Positions 51,149-61,331 of a stretch of DNA of 64,000 nt are shown piece after piece. The notes below the pieces were generated by a model. It was not told the DNA's origin, searched no databases, and saw only the letters and a list, made by a program, of their open reading frames with translations. The DNA comes from RGIG9115 sp045128915 (GTDB lineage Bacteria > Bacillota > Clostridia > UBA1381). Positions within the stretch are counted from its first letter, which is position 1. Each line of letters opens with the position of its first letter. A program made the translations under genes and the position numbers. The stretch is taken from the NCBI GenBank assembly GCA_045128915.1, contig JBGVIT010000034.1:1-64000 (forward strand). The letters run 5' to 3'.

Positions 51149-54100
51149 ATGTTATATGAAAAAAGGTCACAAAAGACATTAGATAATCAACTTTTTAAAA
51201 ATCCTACAAGTGAATACAGAGGCTCTCCTTTTTGGGCTTGGAACTGTGAACTTGACAGGGAAGAATTGCTTTGGCAAATTGAACAGTTGAAAACTATGGG
51301 ATTTGGTGGATTTCATATGCATTCCCGCTCCGGTATGGCTACACCTTATTTGAGCAAGGATTTTTTTGGCTTAATTAAATCTTGTGTAGATAAGGCAAAA
51401 AAAGAGGATATGTATGCATATCTTTATGACGAGGACAGATGGCCGTCGGGTATGGCTGGTGGACTTGTTACAAAAGACAAAAGATATGCACAAAGATATT
51501 TGCGGCTAAGTGTAAACTACGATTCTGAAACCGTTAGCTTTGAACAGGCAAAAACCACAGGTCAGGCTTATTTTGTTTGCGCATTTGATGTTTCGCTTAA
51601 TGAAAAAGGTGAGTTGATAGACTACAAAGTGGTTTTTGATGCAAATGAGATTTATAAGAATAATACTGTGAGATGGTATGCTACTGTTTATTCAAGTGCA
51701 CCGCTTGGTATTTATAATAATCAAAGCTATGTGGATACGCTTTCAAAAGAAGCTGTCGATAAGTTTATTGAAATTACGCACGAAGCGTACAAGCGCGAGA
51801 TTGGTGATGAATTTGGGAAATGTGTGCCGTCAATATTTACGGATGAGCCGCAGTTTGTTCAAAAAGGGACTCTTTCTTATGCAGAGAGTTTAGATGATGT
51901 AAGGTTGCCTTGGACTTTTGATTTTGATACAAAATTTAAAGAACAATATGGGTATTCTATTGTTGAAAAGTTGCCGGAATTGATATGGGAGTTGCCCGAA
52001 GGAAAGATTTCAGTTGCAAGATATAATTATCATGATTATGTAACAGAACGTTTTACACAAGCCTTTACAGATAACTGTGGTAATTGGTGTAAGAAAAATA
52101 ATATTAGCCTTACAGGTCATATGCTGGCTGAAGATAGTTTGAGAGAGCAGACCCAGCATATAGGTGAAGCTATGCGTGCGTACCGTAATTTTGAAATTCC
52201 GGGCATAGATGTTTTGTGTGATAAAAGAGAATTTACTACTGCAAAACAAGCACAGTCTGCCGTTCGGCAATTTGGATGTGAGGGTATGGCTTCAGAACTT
52301 TACGGAGTTACTAATTGGGATTTTGATTTCAGAGGCTATAAGTTTCAGGGGGATTGGCTGGCGGCACTTGGTGTTACTTTAAGAATTCCACACCTTTCCT
52401 GGGTTTCTATGAAAGGTAATGCAAAACGTGATTATCCTGCGTCGTTCAATTATCAAACTTCGTGGTATAAAGAATATAAATATGTAGAAAATCATTATGC
52501 CCGCTTAAATACTGCATTAACAAGAGGAAATCCGATAGTAAATGTTGCAGTAATACACCCCATAGAAACATATTGGCTCCATTGGGGCCCTCAGGAGAAT
52601 ACTGCTGATATAAGAGAAATGCAAGACAAACAGTTCCGCGAAACTGCAGAATGGTTGCTTTCAGGAATGATTGACTTTGATTATATATGTGAATCTTTAT
52701 TGCCTGATCAGGTTGGAATGATTTCGGATAAGCTTCAAGTCGGCAAAATGTCTTATTCGGCAATAGTTGTATCAGGTTGTGAAACTCTACGTTCAACAAC
52801 TGTTGACATTCTTGAAAAATATCATAATTCCGGTGGTAATATTATTTTTGTGGGAGAGCCACCTCGGTATGTTGATGCGGTTGAATCTGATCGTGTAAAA
52901 AGGCTATACGACAAATGTAATGTTATTATGCATAGCAAACCCCAGTTGCTTAAAGTGCTGGAACCGCAAAGGCTTATTGATATAAGAAACAAGTCAGGCA
53001 TAAGAACTGACAATTTGTTGTATCAACTCAGGCAAGATAATGATTGTCAATGGCTTTATGTAGCTCATATGAAAGAGGAAATGGGTACGACATTGCTTTG
53101 CGATGGACTGTCAAATAATGTTGCAGAACCATTTGAGCGTAAGATAGTGATCAATGGTGAGTTTAATCCTGTTTTATATAATACTTTGAATGGTCAAGTC
53201 GAAAAAGTTAATTTTGAAATTAAAGAAGGGCGTACGTATATTGATTACACTTTTTTTGCTAATGATAGTGTTTTGTTGAAATTGTGTGGTTCTACAGAAC
53301 AATTGTATCAGACTGCACCATCTACGAAAAAGATATTTAAAAATATACGTTGTCTTGATAAGGTTGCATATAAGCTTTCTGAAGAAAATGTACTTTTACT
53401 TGATATCGGCGAATTCAGGCTTGATAATGAAGAGTATAATGAAAAAGAAGAAATAAGAAGGATTCATGATATTTGCTGTGAAAGACTTGGATTTTTAAAT
53501 AATGGTTCACAGCCGTGGCTGCTTGAAAAAGAAGACATTCATCACTTTGTTACCATAAAATATGAATTTGAAAGTGAAATCGAATTGGAAAATGCATATC
53601 TTGCAACGGAAGATTATAACGATTGTAAGATAATGTTTAATGAAGAGCTGATTGAAAATGATGTGGCGGGATATTTTACAGATAAAGCTATCGGTAAAAT
53701 CAAATTGCCAAAAGTGCAAAAAGGAATAAATAGTCTTGAGATTACTTATCCATTCGGTCAAAGGACCAGTATTGAAAATTGTTTTATTTTAGGTGAGTTC
53801 AATGTGCGTTGTGAAGGATGTATTAAAACCATAGTCCCCAAAAGTGAAAAGATAGGTTTTGGTGATATTGTTTCGCAAGGATTGCCTTTTTATGGAGCGA
53901 ATATTACTTATGAAATGAATTTTGAAGCTCCGGAATGTTGTGATGCCATCATCAATGTTTCAAATTATATCGGGGCAGTTGTAAAGGTTTTTCTTGATGG
54001 TGAATTTCAGGGGTATATTGCATACGCACCGTATGATATTTATATAAGTAACATAGAATACGGAAAGCATAAACTTGAATTTACACTTTGTGGGAATAGG

Positions 54101-54286
54101 AATAATTGTTTTGGAGCAGTACACTTAACAGATGAGAAGTTCAAATGGTTTGGTCCTCCGGCTTGGAGAAGAAATTTTCAAGGCGGAAAATTTGAAACTG
54201 CCAATGAATTTACAGATTTCAAATATGAGTATGCTTTGAAGCCTATGGGAATTACAGCCAGCCCGGAAATTAAGTTGCTTAAGTAG
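51149..54286 (+). CDS. GH106-like alpha-L-rhamnosidase family glycosidase
   Basis: A 1045-aa protein without a signal peptide. The N-terminus (YRGSPFWAWNCELD, LKTMGFGGFHMHSRSG, YLYDEDRWPSGMAGG) is the signature of GH106 and close relatives, a TIM-barrel catalytic domain of about 600 residues. Middle and C-terminal beta-sandwich domains (about 780-1045) end with a galactose-binding-like jelly roll (ISNIEYGKHKLEFTLCGNRNNCFG). GH106 enzymes release alpha-L-rhamnose, for example from rhamnogalacturonan. AGGGAGACG precedes the start. It is cotranscribed with the GH2 gene 18 bases downstream. Confidence 0.83.
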   Translation: MLYEKRSQKTLDNQLFKNPTSEYRGSPFWAWNCELDREELLWQIEQLKTMGFGGFHMHSRSGMATPYLSKDFFGLIKSCVDKAKKEDMYAYLYDEDRWPSGMAGGLVTKDKRYAQRYLRLSVNYDSETVSFEQAKTTGQAYFVCAFDVSLNEKGELIDYKVVFDANEIYKNNTVRWYATVYSSAPLGIYNNQSYVDTLSKEAVDKFIEITHEAYKREIGDEFGKCVPSIFTDEPQFVQKGTLSYAESLDDVRLPWTFDFDTKFKEQYGYSIVEKLPELIWELPEGKISVARYNYHDYVTERFTQAFTDNCGNWCKKNNISLTGHMLAEDSLREQTQHIGEAMRAYRNFEIPGIDVLCDKREFTTAKQAQSAVRQFGCEGMASELYGVTNWDFDFRGYKFQGDWLAALGVTLRIPHLSWVSMKGNAKRDYPASFNYQTSWYKEYKYVENHYARLNTALTRGNPIVNVAVIHPIETYWLHWGPQENTADIREMQDKQFRETAEWLLSGMIDFDYICESLLPDQVGMISDKLQVGKMSYSAIVVSGCETLRSTTVDILEKYHNSGGNIIFVGEPPRYVDAVESDRVKRLYDKCNVIMHSKPQLLKVLEPQRLIDIRNKSGIRTDNLLYQLRQDNDCQWLYVAHMKEEMGTTLLCDGLSNNVAEPFERKIVINGEFNPVLYNTLNGQVEKVNFEIKEGRTYIDYTFFANDSVLLKLCGSTEQLYQTAPSTKKIFKNIRCLDKVAYKLSEENVLLLDIGEFRLDNEEYNEKEEIRRIHDICCERLGFLNNGSQPWLLEKEDIHHFVTIKYEFESEIELENAYLATEDYNDCKIMFNEELIENDVAGYFTDKAIGKIKLPKVQKGINSLEITYPFGQRTSIENCFILGEFNVRCEGCIKTIVPKSEKIGFGDIVSQGLPFYGANITYEMNFEAPECCDAIINVSNYIGAVVKVFLDGEFQGYIAYAPYDIYISNIEYGKHKLEFTLCGNRNNCFGAVHLTDEKFKWFGPPAWRRNFQGGKFETANEFTDFKYEYALKPMGITASPEIKLLK

Positions 54287-54304
54287 TCAAAAGGAGAAAT
54301 CAAT

Positions 54305-56764
54305 ATGAAAAAAATAGATTTAAATGGTATTTGGCAAATTGAAGGGATATCTCTTGATGGTGAGAAAATAGAATTAACAGGTAATATGCCGGGCAGCGCA
54401 TTGAGTGCTGTGATTAATTCTGATATAGAGAATAAACTCGATGTTTTTTACCGTGATAATGCTGAAAAAGTACAAAAATATGAGAAGTATAACTGGATTT
54501 TCAGCAAAACTTTTGATGTGGAAAGCCTTGACAAAAAAATGTTGCTTGTATTTGAAAAGCTCGATACATACTGTGATGTTTATTTGAATGACAGACACAT
54601 TGCATATTGTGACAATGGTTATATAAGACATTCCTTTGAGATAAGTAAATGGTTGGTAATTGGTGAAAATAAGCTTACTTTGTATTTTCATTCGCCTGTT
54701 TTACACGATAGCGGAAGAAAAATGCTTCCCGGAGCTTTTTCTAAAGGTAGAATGTATACAAGAAGACCGCAATGTACATATGGATGGGATTGGACTATGC
54801 GTTTTGTAACCTGCGGTATTGGTTATGCATATATAGAAGAAGTTTCTGATGGTATGAAAGTTGAAACCGCATATGTCTTTACAAAAAGTATAGACGAGGA
54901 TTCAGCAGAGATAGTAATTGATGTGGATTTTGCTGACTTTGAGTGTGGTGGAATTGTGGATGTTAAAATAATTTCACCTGATGGTGAGGTTGTTTCGAAA
55001 TATAAAAGGTATAACGAAGAACCTTTTATGAGGATAAATCTTGATGTGATGAATCCTAAGTTATGGTATCCTAATGGTTATGGTGAACAGCACATGTATA
55101 CGCTTGAAATTAGTTGTGGGGGCGAAGAATTTTATACTGCATTATTTGGTATAAGAACTATAAAAATTATGGAGCTTCCTGATAATGAAGGCAGTGAAAA
55201 TTACAATAAATGCATAGAACTTAAGAAGACCAATTTTTCGGAATTTTATGACAGGAACACTGAATTCTCGGGATTTATACTCAAAATAAATGGAACAAAA
55301 ATTATGTGCAAAGGTGCAAACTGGGTTCCATGCGAGCCGTTTGCAAAAGGAAATACAGATAAAAAGATAACGCAGCTTCTTGAACTTGCTAAAAATGCAG
55401 GAGTAAATATGTTGAGAGTCTGGGGGGGAGGAGATTTTGAAACGGAACATTTCTATGATGAATGTTCTCGACTGGGTATAATGGTTACTCAGGATTTCCT
55501 TATGGCATGCGGAAGATATCCGGAGGACGACGAGTGGTTCCTGAATCAGCTCTCAAAAGAAGCGGAATATATTTCTGATTTAATCAGAAACAAGGCTTGT
55601 CTTGTATGGTGGTCTGGTGACAACGAAAACGCCGTAGAGGGATGTGATACGGATACGGATTATCGAGGTAGAGCTTCAGCATACAAAGCGATTTTTCCTG
55701 TTATTTCAAAAAAAGATTATAACAGAAGATTTCTTGCGTCAAGCCCGTATGGCGGTGATTATTATGCTTCAAATACCAAGGGTACAACACATAATTCGCA
55801 ATTTTTAGGACTCGGAATGTTCCCGTACATATTAAATGGAGCTGTAAGTGATTATAAGGATTACATGAAACTGTATAATGCACGATTTATTGTAGAAGAG
55901 CCAAGTATTGGTGCAGCATCGGAACAAACTCTTAAAAGATTTATGACAGATGAGGATATTTACGGCGATGATTTGCGGATGTGGAATTACCATTCAAAAA
56001 GCAATCCTGCATTGAAAAATCAAATAATTGATTATGCGTGTAGCTTTGCAGAGGGAATTTTAGGAAAATTTGAAAATGGTGAAGATAGATTTTTTAAACT
56101 TAAATATTTGCAATATGAGTGGATTAGAGTGACGTTAGAACGTGTAAGACGCGAAAAATGGTTCTGTTCGGGTATTGTATATTGGATGTTTAATGATTGC
56201 TGGCCTGCCGCGGCAGGATGGTCTTTTGTTGATTATTATGGAATCCCTAAGGCTTCCTATTATTCATTTAAGCGCGGAGCAAAGAAGGTCGTTATGTCGA
56301 TTGATTTAGATGATAGTGTGTATAAATTTCATATCTGTAACGACGGAAAGGAAGAAGTTCTCACGCTTAATTGGTATGCAATTAACGCAGATGGTGAATT
56401 TGCATATAAGTCTGAAAATATAGAACTTAATGCTAAAGAAAACACATCCTTTGTAGCTTATGAAATGGGCGAAGAGCGCTTGCCAGAAAAATGTTTTATT
56501 GTTGCGGATATATGCGGTCAGGATGGGTGTTTAGACAGAACTTTTTATAAAAAGGGAAATCTTGAAATCGCGTCTTGCAATACTGTTGATATAATAGATG
56601 TTAAAGATGATGTTGTGATTTTAAAAGCAAATAAATATACCCATATAGTAGAACTTAATGCAGAAAAGGTAATTGATGATAATTATTTCTCAATGCTGCC
56701 CGGTGAAGAAAGGATTTTAAGTTATAATAAATCTAATAGTATAAATACATATACCATTAAATAA
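54305..56764 (+). CDS. GH2-family beta-mannosidase-like glycosidase
   Basis: An 819-aa protein, normal length for GH2 beta-mannosidases. An N-terminal sugar-binding jelly roll (NGIWQIEG, NWIFSKTFDVE) is followed by Ig-like domains and a TIM barrel with NMLRVWGGGDFE. The acid/base motif WWSGDNEN (Glu441) and a nucleophile region FIVEEPSIGA (Glu532 by alignment with VSEFG of the family) are present. It hydrolyses terminal beta-mannose or a similar residue in the cytoplasm. It is the last gene before a strong terminator at 56787-56819. Together with the GH38 protein it supports a mannose-containing substrate. Confidence 0.87.
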   Translation: MKKIDLNGIWQIEGISLDGEKIELTGNMPGSALSAVINSDIENKLDVFYRDNAEKVQKYEKYNWIFSKTFDVESLDKKMLLVFEKLDTYCDVYLNDRHIAYCDNGYIRHSFEISKWLVIGENKLTLYFHSPVLHDSGRKMLPGAFSKGRMYTRRPQCTYGWDWTMRFVTCGIGYAYIEEVSDGMKVETAYVFTKSIDEDSAEIVIDVDFADFECGGIVDVKIISPDGEVVSKYKRYNEEPFMRINLDVMNPKLWYPNGYGEQHMYTLEISCGGEEFYTALFGIRTIKIMELPDNEGSENYNKCIELKKTNFSEFYDRNTEFSGFILKINGTKIMCKGANWVPCEPFAKGNTDKKITQLLELAKNAGVNMLRVWGGGDFETEHFYDECSRLGIMVTQDFLMACGRYPEDDEWFLNQLSKEAEYISDLIRNKACLVWWSGDNENAVEGCDTDTDYRGRASAYKAIFPVISKKDYNRRFLASSPYGGDYYASNTKGTTHNSQFLGLGMFPYILNGAVSDYKDYMKLYNARFIVEEPSIGAASEQTLKRFMTDEDIYGDDLRMWNYHSKSNPALKNQIIDYACSFAEGILGKFENGEDRFFKLKYLQYEWIRVTLERVRREKWFCSGIVYWMFNDCWPAAAGWSFVDYYGIPKASYYSFKRGAKKVVMSIDLDDSVYKFHICNDGKEEVLTLNWYAINADGEFAYKSENIELNAKENTSFVAYEMGEERLPEKCFIVADICGQDGCLDRTFYKKGNLEIASCNTVDIIDVKDDVVILKANKYTHIVELNAEKVIDDNYFSMLPGEERILSYNKSNSINTYTIK

Positions 56765-56786
56765 GTATTGATTGCCAAGGGTATAT

Positions 56787-56824
56787 AGTAACGGTATGGA
56801 TTTTATCCGTGCCGTTACTTTTAT
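56787..56824 (+). terminator. Terminator ending the glycosidase operon
   Basis: AGTAACGG (56787-56794) pairs with CCGTTACT (56812-56819), with an inner GGAT/ATCC stem, followed by TTTATTTT. It lies 23 bases past the GH2 stop codon. Confidence 0.85.
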
Positions 56825-56923
56825 TTTCGGTTAAATAATATGGGTGGGGATGAGCGGAATAATCAGATAAATATTAGTGTATGTATTTATTTATATTAAT
56901 TTGAATAAATGCCATAAAATATA

Positions 56924-56952
56924 TTGACAATAAACAATCAATATGTTATACT
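56924..56952 (+). promoter_or_regulatory. Consensus promoter of the glycyl-radical operon
   Basis: TTGACA (56924-56929), a 17-base spacer and TATACT (56947-56952). The last bases of the -10 box overlap the palindromic operator, so a bound repressor would exclude RNA polymerase. Confidence 0.85.
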
Positions 56953-56981
56953 CTAATAGTTAAAACATTTAACTATTAGAG
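56951..56981. promoter_or_regulatory. 31-bp perfect palindromic operator
   Basis: CTCTAATAGTTAAA (56951-56964), ACA, TTTAACTATTAGAG (56968-56981): 14-bp arms with no mismatch, covering the expected transcription start. The TAGTTAAA/TTTAACTA core resembles operators of ROK-family XylR/NagC-type repressors, and a ROK gene ends this gene cluster. Confidence 0.85.
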
Positions 56982-56988
56982 GTTTATT

Positions 56989-57690
56989 ATGAAGATTTTT
57001 AATAAAGGGTTTAATTTTCGTCAGGATGGGCCGGGTAATAGGCTTGTTTATCATTTGCAAGGATGTAATATGAGATGTATATGGTGTTCAAATCCTGAGG
57101 GAATGTCACATAATGGAGGAAAAGAGTTTTCTGTTGCTGAAATATTTGATGAATGTAAACGAAGTAAGATGATGTTTTTCTCAGGAGGTGGCGTTACATT
57201 TACTGGCGGAGAGGCTACTTTACAGTATACTGAGCTTGTAAAACTTTTAAAATTGTTAAAAGGGAATAGTATCCATACTTGTATCGAAACTAATGGTACA
57301 TCACTTGGTCTTTCTGATTTGCTCCCATACATAGATTATTTAATAATGGATTTTAAGCACTATGACAGTGATGAACTTAAAAAATATACCGGTGTAGGCA
57401 ATGAAATAATAAAACTGAACTTTGAAGAAAACTGTCGAAGTGGCAGACAACAGCATATAAGAATACCATTGATTAATGCCATTAACACCGAAAAACCGGA
57501 AGCGTTTGCTGAGTATTTTTCAGGTTTTGATACAAGTAATACAGTTTTTGAGTTTTTGACGTATCACGAGTATGGTAAAGAAAAGTGGACGACTCCATAC
57601 AAGGTTGAAAATGGATTTATTTCTCAAGAAACACTGAATAAGTTTAAAGAAATCTTTATAAATCATAAATTAAATTTAATAACAACATAG
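56989..57690 (+). CDS. Radical SAM glycyl-radical-enzyme activase
   Basis: A 233-aa protein. The CxxxCxxC cluster motif (Cys26, Cys30, Cys33 in GCNMRCIWC) binds the 4Fe-4S cluster that cleaves S-adenosylmethionine; FFSGGGVTFTGGEA is the GGE-type SAM motif. The length is that of pyruvate-formate-lyase activase without the extra ferredoxin domain found in many eliminase activases. It installs the glycyl radical on the enzyme encoded 11 bases downstream. An AGAGG site from the operator's right arm serves as the ribosome binding site. Confidence 0.92.
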   Translation: MKIFNKGFNFRQDGPGNRLVYHLQGCNMRCIWCSNPEGMSHNGGKEFSVAEIFDECKRSKMMFFSGGGVTFTGGEATLQYTELVKLLKLLKGNSIHTCIETNGTSLGLSDLLPYIDYLIMDFKHYDSDELKKYTGVGNEIIKLNFEENCRSGRQQHIRIPLINAINTEKPEAFAEYFSGFDTSNTVFEFLTYHEYGKEKWTTPYKVENGFISQETLNKFKEIFINHKLNLITT

Positions 57691-57701
57691 GAGGTATTTT
57701 T

Positions 57702-60029
57702 ATGTACGGAATTTACAAACCGGGTGAACTTACAACAATGGCAAAGGCTCTTTATAAAGAGGAAAGAAAAATTAAAAGGCTTGATGGTTGGTTTGTCGCA
57801 AAAGAGACAGAAATGTTGGCTGATGAGAAGTATAAGGATTGTACTCCTGAAGTTAAAAAGGCACAGCTTTTGTGTGAGGTTTTGAGTGAAATGCCACTCT
57901 TCATCAGCGATAATGCTGTTTTTGTCGGTACCCAACGTGATGCTTTTGCAAAGAGCTATGCGCTTATAAATCCATCATTTACAGTTGAAGGGTTTTCAGG
58001 CTATTGCGACCCTATGGCAATATACAACGATATAGAGCCAAATGATGAGTTTACCAAAGAGCGTATAGATAAAGTTCGGTCATTTACTGCAAAAACTAAA
58101 ATGGTTGAGATGTTGAACAAAACATATGGTGAAGCAGAGGACTATACAAAAGAGGTTATCTTTTTTGTTGAACAGGTTACCGGACATATAATCCCTGATT
58201 TTAGATTTGCTCTTAAATACGGTGTTGATTCAATGATAAGCGAAGCGAAATCAAAAACCGGCGAGTTTTATGAAGCGGCTGCAATTGCGCTTGGTGGTGT
58301 AAAAATTCTTACAGACAGATATATTGATATTATACGCACTCAGAAAAATAGTTGCTCAAAAGAAAGATTTGCTCAACTTGAGCTTATGGAAAAATCGCTT
58401 TTGAATATATCGTCAAATGCTGCAGAAAATCTTTACGAAGCACTGCAGCTTTACATTCTTCTTTGGACTATTATGTGTCTTGAGCAGGCTCCTAATCCTT
58501 ATGCGTTCTCGGTTGGTAATGCGGATAGGATTTTTGAGCCGTACAGAGGTGAGTTTTCAAGAGAAGAGGCAAGTGAATTATTTAAACACTTCCTTGTGTT
58601 CTATAATGTTGGTGACAGAAGTTGGGCGATTTCTCAGAATGTGCTTATTGGCGGAAGAGATGTTGACGGTAAAGACCTTACCAATATAATGTCATATGCA
58701 ATTATGGATGCATATTACGATATGAACCTTCCACAACCAATTTTGTCGGCTAAATTACATAAAAACACACCGAAAAAGTTTTACGAAGAGATGGGAAGAT
58801 TCTTCTTCTCGCCAGGTGTTTTAACACCATCTCTTTTTAATGATGATGCACTGTTTGAGGTGCTGAAAAATAATGGGGTTGCAGAAGAAGATATTCCGGA
58901 TTATTCAGTTGCAGGTTGTCAGGAACCGCTTATTATGGGCAAGGACAATGCAAATACAACAAACAGTTGGCTGAGTCTTCCGAAAGTTCTTGAAATGGTA
59001 TTGAATGGTGGTGTTTCATCAATAACCGGCGACAAGTTGATGGAAACTGAGGATTATAATCTTGAAAATGTCAGGGAAGTATTCTATAAAACCCTTGACA
59101 AGGTAGTTGATAAAATGGTAGAGGCGGCCAATGGTTCGTCTTGTGCTCTTTCTGAATTGAAAGTGCCGTTTCTAAGTTGTTTTATGGGTGGTCTTGAGTA
59201 TGGTGCAGATATGCGTGACACAAAGGTGCAGGGCACAAAGTACAATGGTAGCGGATGTCTTATTCATGGTCTTACTGTTTTGGCGGATTCTTTTGTAGCG
59301 ATTGATGAATTTGTTAAGAAGTATCCTGATGGCAAGGATATGCTCGTGAATGCATTAAAGAACAACTTTATAGGGTATGAAGAATTAAGAAAATTTCTTC
59401 TTTCTTGTCCTAAATTCGGTAATAATAATGAGGTTGTCGATAATGAAGCGCGTGAAATCGCGATTAAAGTATCAAAGATGATTCGCTCAAAGAAAAACTA
59501 CCTAGGTAATTCGTTCAGACCTGACTTTTCAAGTCCTTCAACTCATCTTACCTATGGTTACTGGGTAGGTGCTACACCTGATGGAAGAATGAGCCGTGAT
59601 ATGCTAGGTTATGGCGTTGACCCTCTTTATGGTGAGGCTTCAAATGGCCTAGGCTTTAGAATACTTTCAAATATGAAACTGCCTTTTGAGGAATTCAATG
59701 GTGGATATGCATCACATCTTGGCATTGACCCCAAATACTTCACTGGGGAGAATTATGCTAAAAAGGGTGTGGAATTCTATCATAATATTGTAAAGCCTCT
59801 ATTCTATAATGAACTTAAAGATGGTGTTTCACCATTTTATCTGTATGTAAACGTAACTACTCCTGAAACTTTGAGAAAGGTTTTAGAAAACCCATCAAAG
59901 TATGCCCCAAGTGGAGTTTATATAATGAGAATTCATGGAACATTTGTAAACTTCCTTGATTTGTCACCTGAAATTCAACAGGATATTATCACCAGACTAG
60001 ACCTTAAATCTACATCTATTGATTGTTAG
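57702..60029 (+). CDS. Glycyl radical enzyme of unknown substrate
   Basis: A 775-aa PFL-like enzyme. Thiyl-radical Cys406 lies in AGCQEP with Glu408 two residues on, the C-x-E arrangement of glycyl-radical eliminases (diol dehydratase, CutC) rather than the CC pair of pyruvate formate-lyase. The C-terminal glycyl radical domain has Gly746 in RIHGTF, followed by EIQQDIITR. The enzyme requires anaerobic conditions. Its neighbours are the activase, a sedoheptulokinase-like kinase, a mannose-6-phosphate-isomerase-like protein and a ROK repressor, so its substrate is probably a sugar, polyol or derivative. I cannot assign it to a characterised class. GGAGG precedes the start. Confidence 0.9.
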   Translation: MYGIYKPGELTTMAKALYKEERKIKRLDGWFVAKETEMLADEKYKDCTPEVKKAQLLCEVLSEMPLFISDNAVFVGTQRDAFAKSYALINPSFTVEGFSGYCDPMAIYNDIEPNDEFTKERIDKVRSFTAKTKMVEMLNKTYGEAEDYTKEVIFFVEQVTGHIIPDFRFALKYGVDSMISEAKSKTGEFYEAAAIALGGVKILTDRYIDIIRTQKNSCSKERFAQLELMEKSLLNISSNAAENLYEALQLYILLWTIMCLEQAPNPYAFSVGNADRIFEPYRGEFSREEASELFKHFLVFYNVGDRSWAISQNVLIGGRDVDGKDLTNIMSYAIMDAYYDMNLPQPILSAKLHKNTPKKFYEEMGRFFFSPGVLTPSLFNDDALFEVLKNNGVAEEDIPDYSVAGCQEPLIMGKDNANTTNSWLSLPKVLEMVLNGGVSSITGDKLMETEDYNLENVREVFYKTLDKVVDKMVEAANGSSCALSELKVPFLSCFMGGLEYGADMRDTKVQGTKYNGSGCLIHGLTVLADSFVAIDEFVKKYPDGKDMLVNALKNNFIGYEELRKFLLSCPKFGNNNEVVDNEAREIAIKVSKMIRSKKNYLGNSFRPDFSSPSTHLTYGYWVGATPDGRMSRDMLGYGVDPLYGEASNGLGFRILSNMKLPFEEFNGGYASHLGIDPKYFTGENYAKKGVEFYHNIVKPLFYNELKDGVSPFYLYVNVTTPETLRKVLENPSKYAPSGVYIMRIHGTFVNFLDLSPEIQQDIITRLDLKSTSIDC

Positions 60030-60039
60030 GAGGCAAACT

Positions 60040-61320
60040 ATGAAAGCGATAGGAATAGATATAGGCACAACAAGTGTATGCGGAGTTGTGATTGATGTAG
60101 AATCCGGAAATTTGTTGAAATCTGCAACCAAAAACAGTGATGCATTTCTTCCCGGATGTGCAGAGTGGGAAAAAATACAGTCAGTTGAAAAAATTATGGC
60201 AGTTGCGACAGAGATTCTGGATGGTTTTATCGATGATGAAGTAGTGGCGATCGGTGTTACGGGTCAGATGCACGGAATAGTATACACAGATACTAATGGA
60301 TGCTCTGTAAGTCCTCTTTATATCTGGCAGGACGGAAGAGGAAATCTGCCATATAACGACACTACATATGCAAAGTATTTAAACAGTTTTTCAGGATACG
60401 GCAACGTTACAGATTTTTACAATTGCGTAAATGATATAAGACCGTCAAGTGCAGTAAGCTATTGTACTATACACGATTACTTTGTAATGCAACTTTGTGG
60501 CCTTGAAAGGCCATTGATACATTCGAGCGATGCAGCAAGCTTTGGTTGTTATGATTTAATAAAGAATGAGTTTAGCTATGACTGCAATGTTGATGTAACC
60601 GCAAATTACTGTATTGCAGGAGAATATAAAGGTATTTCTGTAAGTGTTGCAATCGGTGATAACCAGGCAAGTGTTTTTTCAACCCTGGCAGATGAAAGAA
60701 ACGTTCTCTTAAATGTTGGTACGGGTAGTCAGGTATCAATTATATCCGATGCTCCTGTTGTGGCGGATAATATTGAAACAAGGCCGTATTTTGAGGGTAA
60801 ATATTTGATTGTTGGTTCGGCACTTTGCGGAGGTAGAGCATATTCGGTTTTAAAGAATTTCTATGCTGAAATTTTTGGATATGCAGATGATATTGAAGAG
60901 AACAAAGTGTACGAATATATGAATAAAATGCTTGAAAAAGTTGATACATCAACTTTGAAAGTAGATACCCGTTTTGCGGGGACTCGCAAAAATCCGGAAG
61001 CTTGTGGCAGTATTTCAGGAATAACAACAGAAAATTTTAATCCGTCGCAGCTAACACTTGGAGTTCTTCAGGGAATGGCGTCAGAACTTTTTGATATGTA
61101 TAAGCAGATGGATTCTGAGAGAGTTGGAATTGTAGGTTCTGGCAATGGAATCAGAAAAAATGCAGCACTTGTTGCTGCTTTTGAAAAGATGTTTAATTCA
61201 ACAATGAAAGTTCCGAAACATCTGGAGGAAGCTGCTTTTGGTGCGGCGCTATTTGCACTTGTTTCTTGTGATAAGTTTAAAAATGCTAAAGAAGTACAAA
61301 CTTTGATAAAATATAATTAA
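60040..61320 (+). CDS. FGGY kinase, sedoheptulokinase-like
   Basis: A 426-aa kinase; ATG at 60040 with AGGAGG overlapping the preceding stop. The N-terminal phosphate-binding strand is GIDIGTTSVCGVV. The VTGQMHGIVYTD and YIWQDGRG segments (about 78-110) match the sedoheptulokinase branch better than xylulo- or glycerol kinases. The C-terminal ATP-binding segment is EEAAFGAALFALV. It would phosphorylate a ketose or the product of the glycyl radical enzyme. The gene is 11 bases after the radical enzyme gene and 11 bases before the isomerase-like gene. Confidence 0.85.
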   Translation: MKAIGIDIGTTSVCGVVIDVESGNLLKSATKNSDAFLPGCAEWEKIQSVEKIMAVATEILDGFIDDEVVAIGVTGQMHGIVYTDTNGCSVSPLYIWQDGRGNLPYNDTTYAKYLNSFSGYGNVTDFYNCVNDIRPSSAVSYCTIHDYFVMQLCGLERPLIHSSDAASFGCYDLIKNEFSYDCNVDVTANYCIAGEYKGISVSVAIGDNQASVFSTLADERNVLLNVGTGSQVSIISDAPVVADNIETRPYFEGKYLIVGSALCGGRAYSVLKNFYAEIFGYADDIEENKVYEYMNKMLEKVDTSTLKVDTRFAGTRKNPEACGSISGITTENFNPSQLTLGVLQGMASELFDMYKQMDSERVGIVGSGNGIRKNAALVAAFEKMFNSTMKVPKHLEEAAFGAALFALVSCDKFKNAKEVQTLIKYN

Positions 61321-61331
61321 GAGGGATTATT

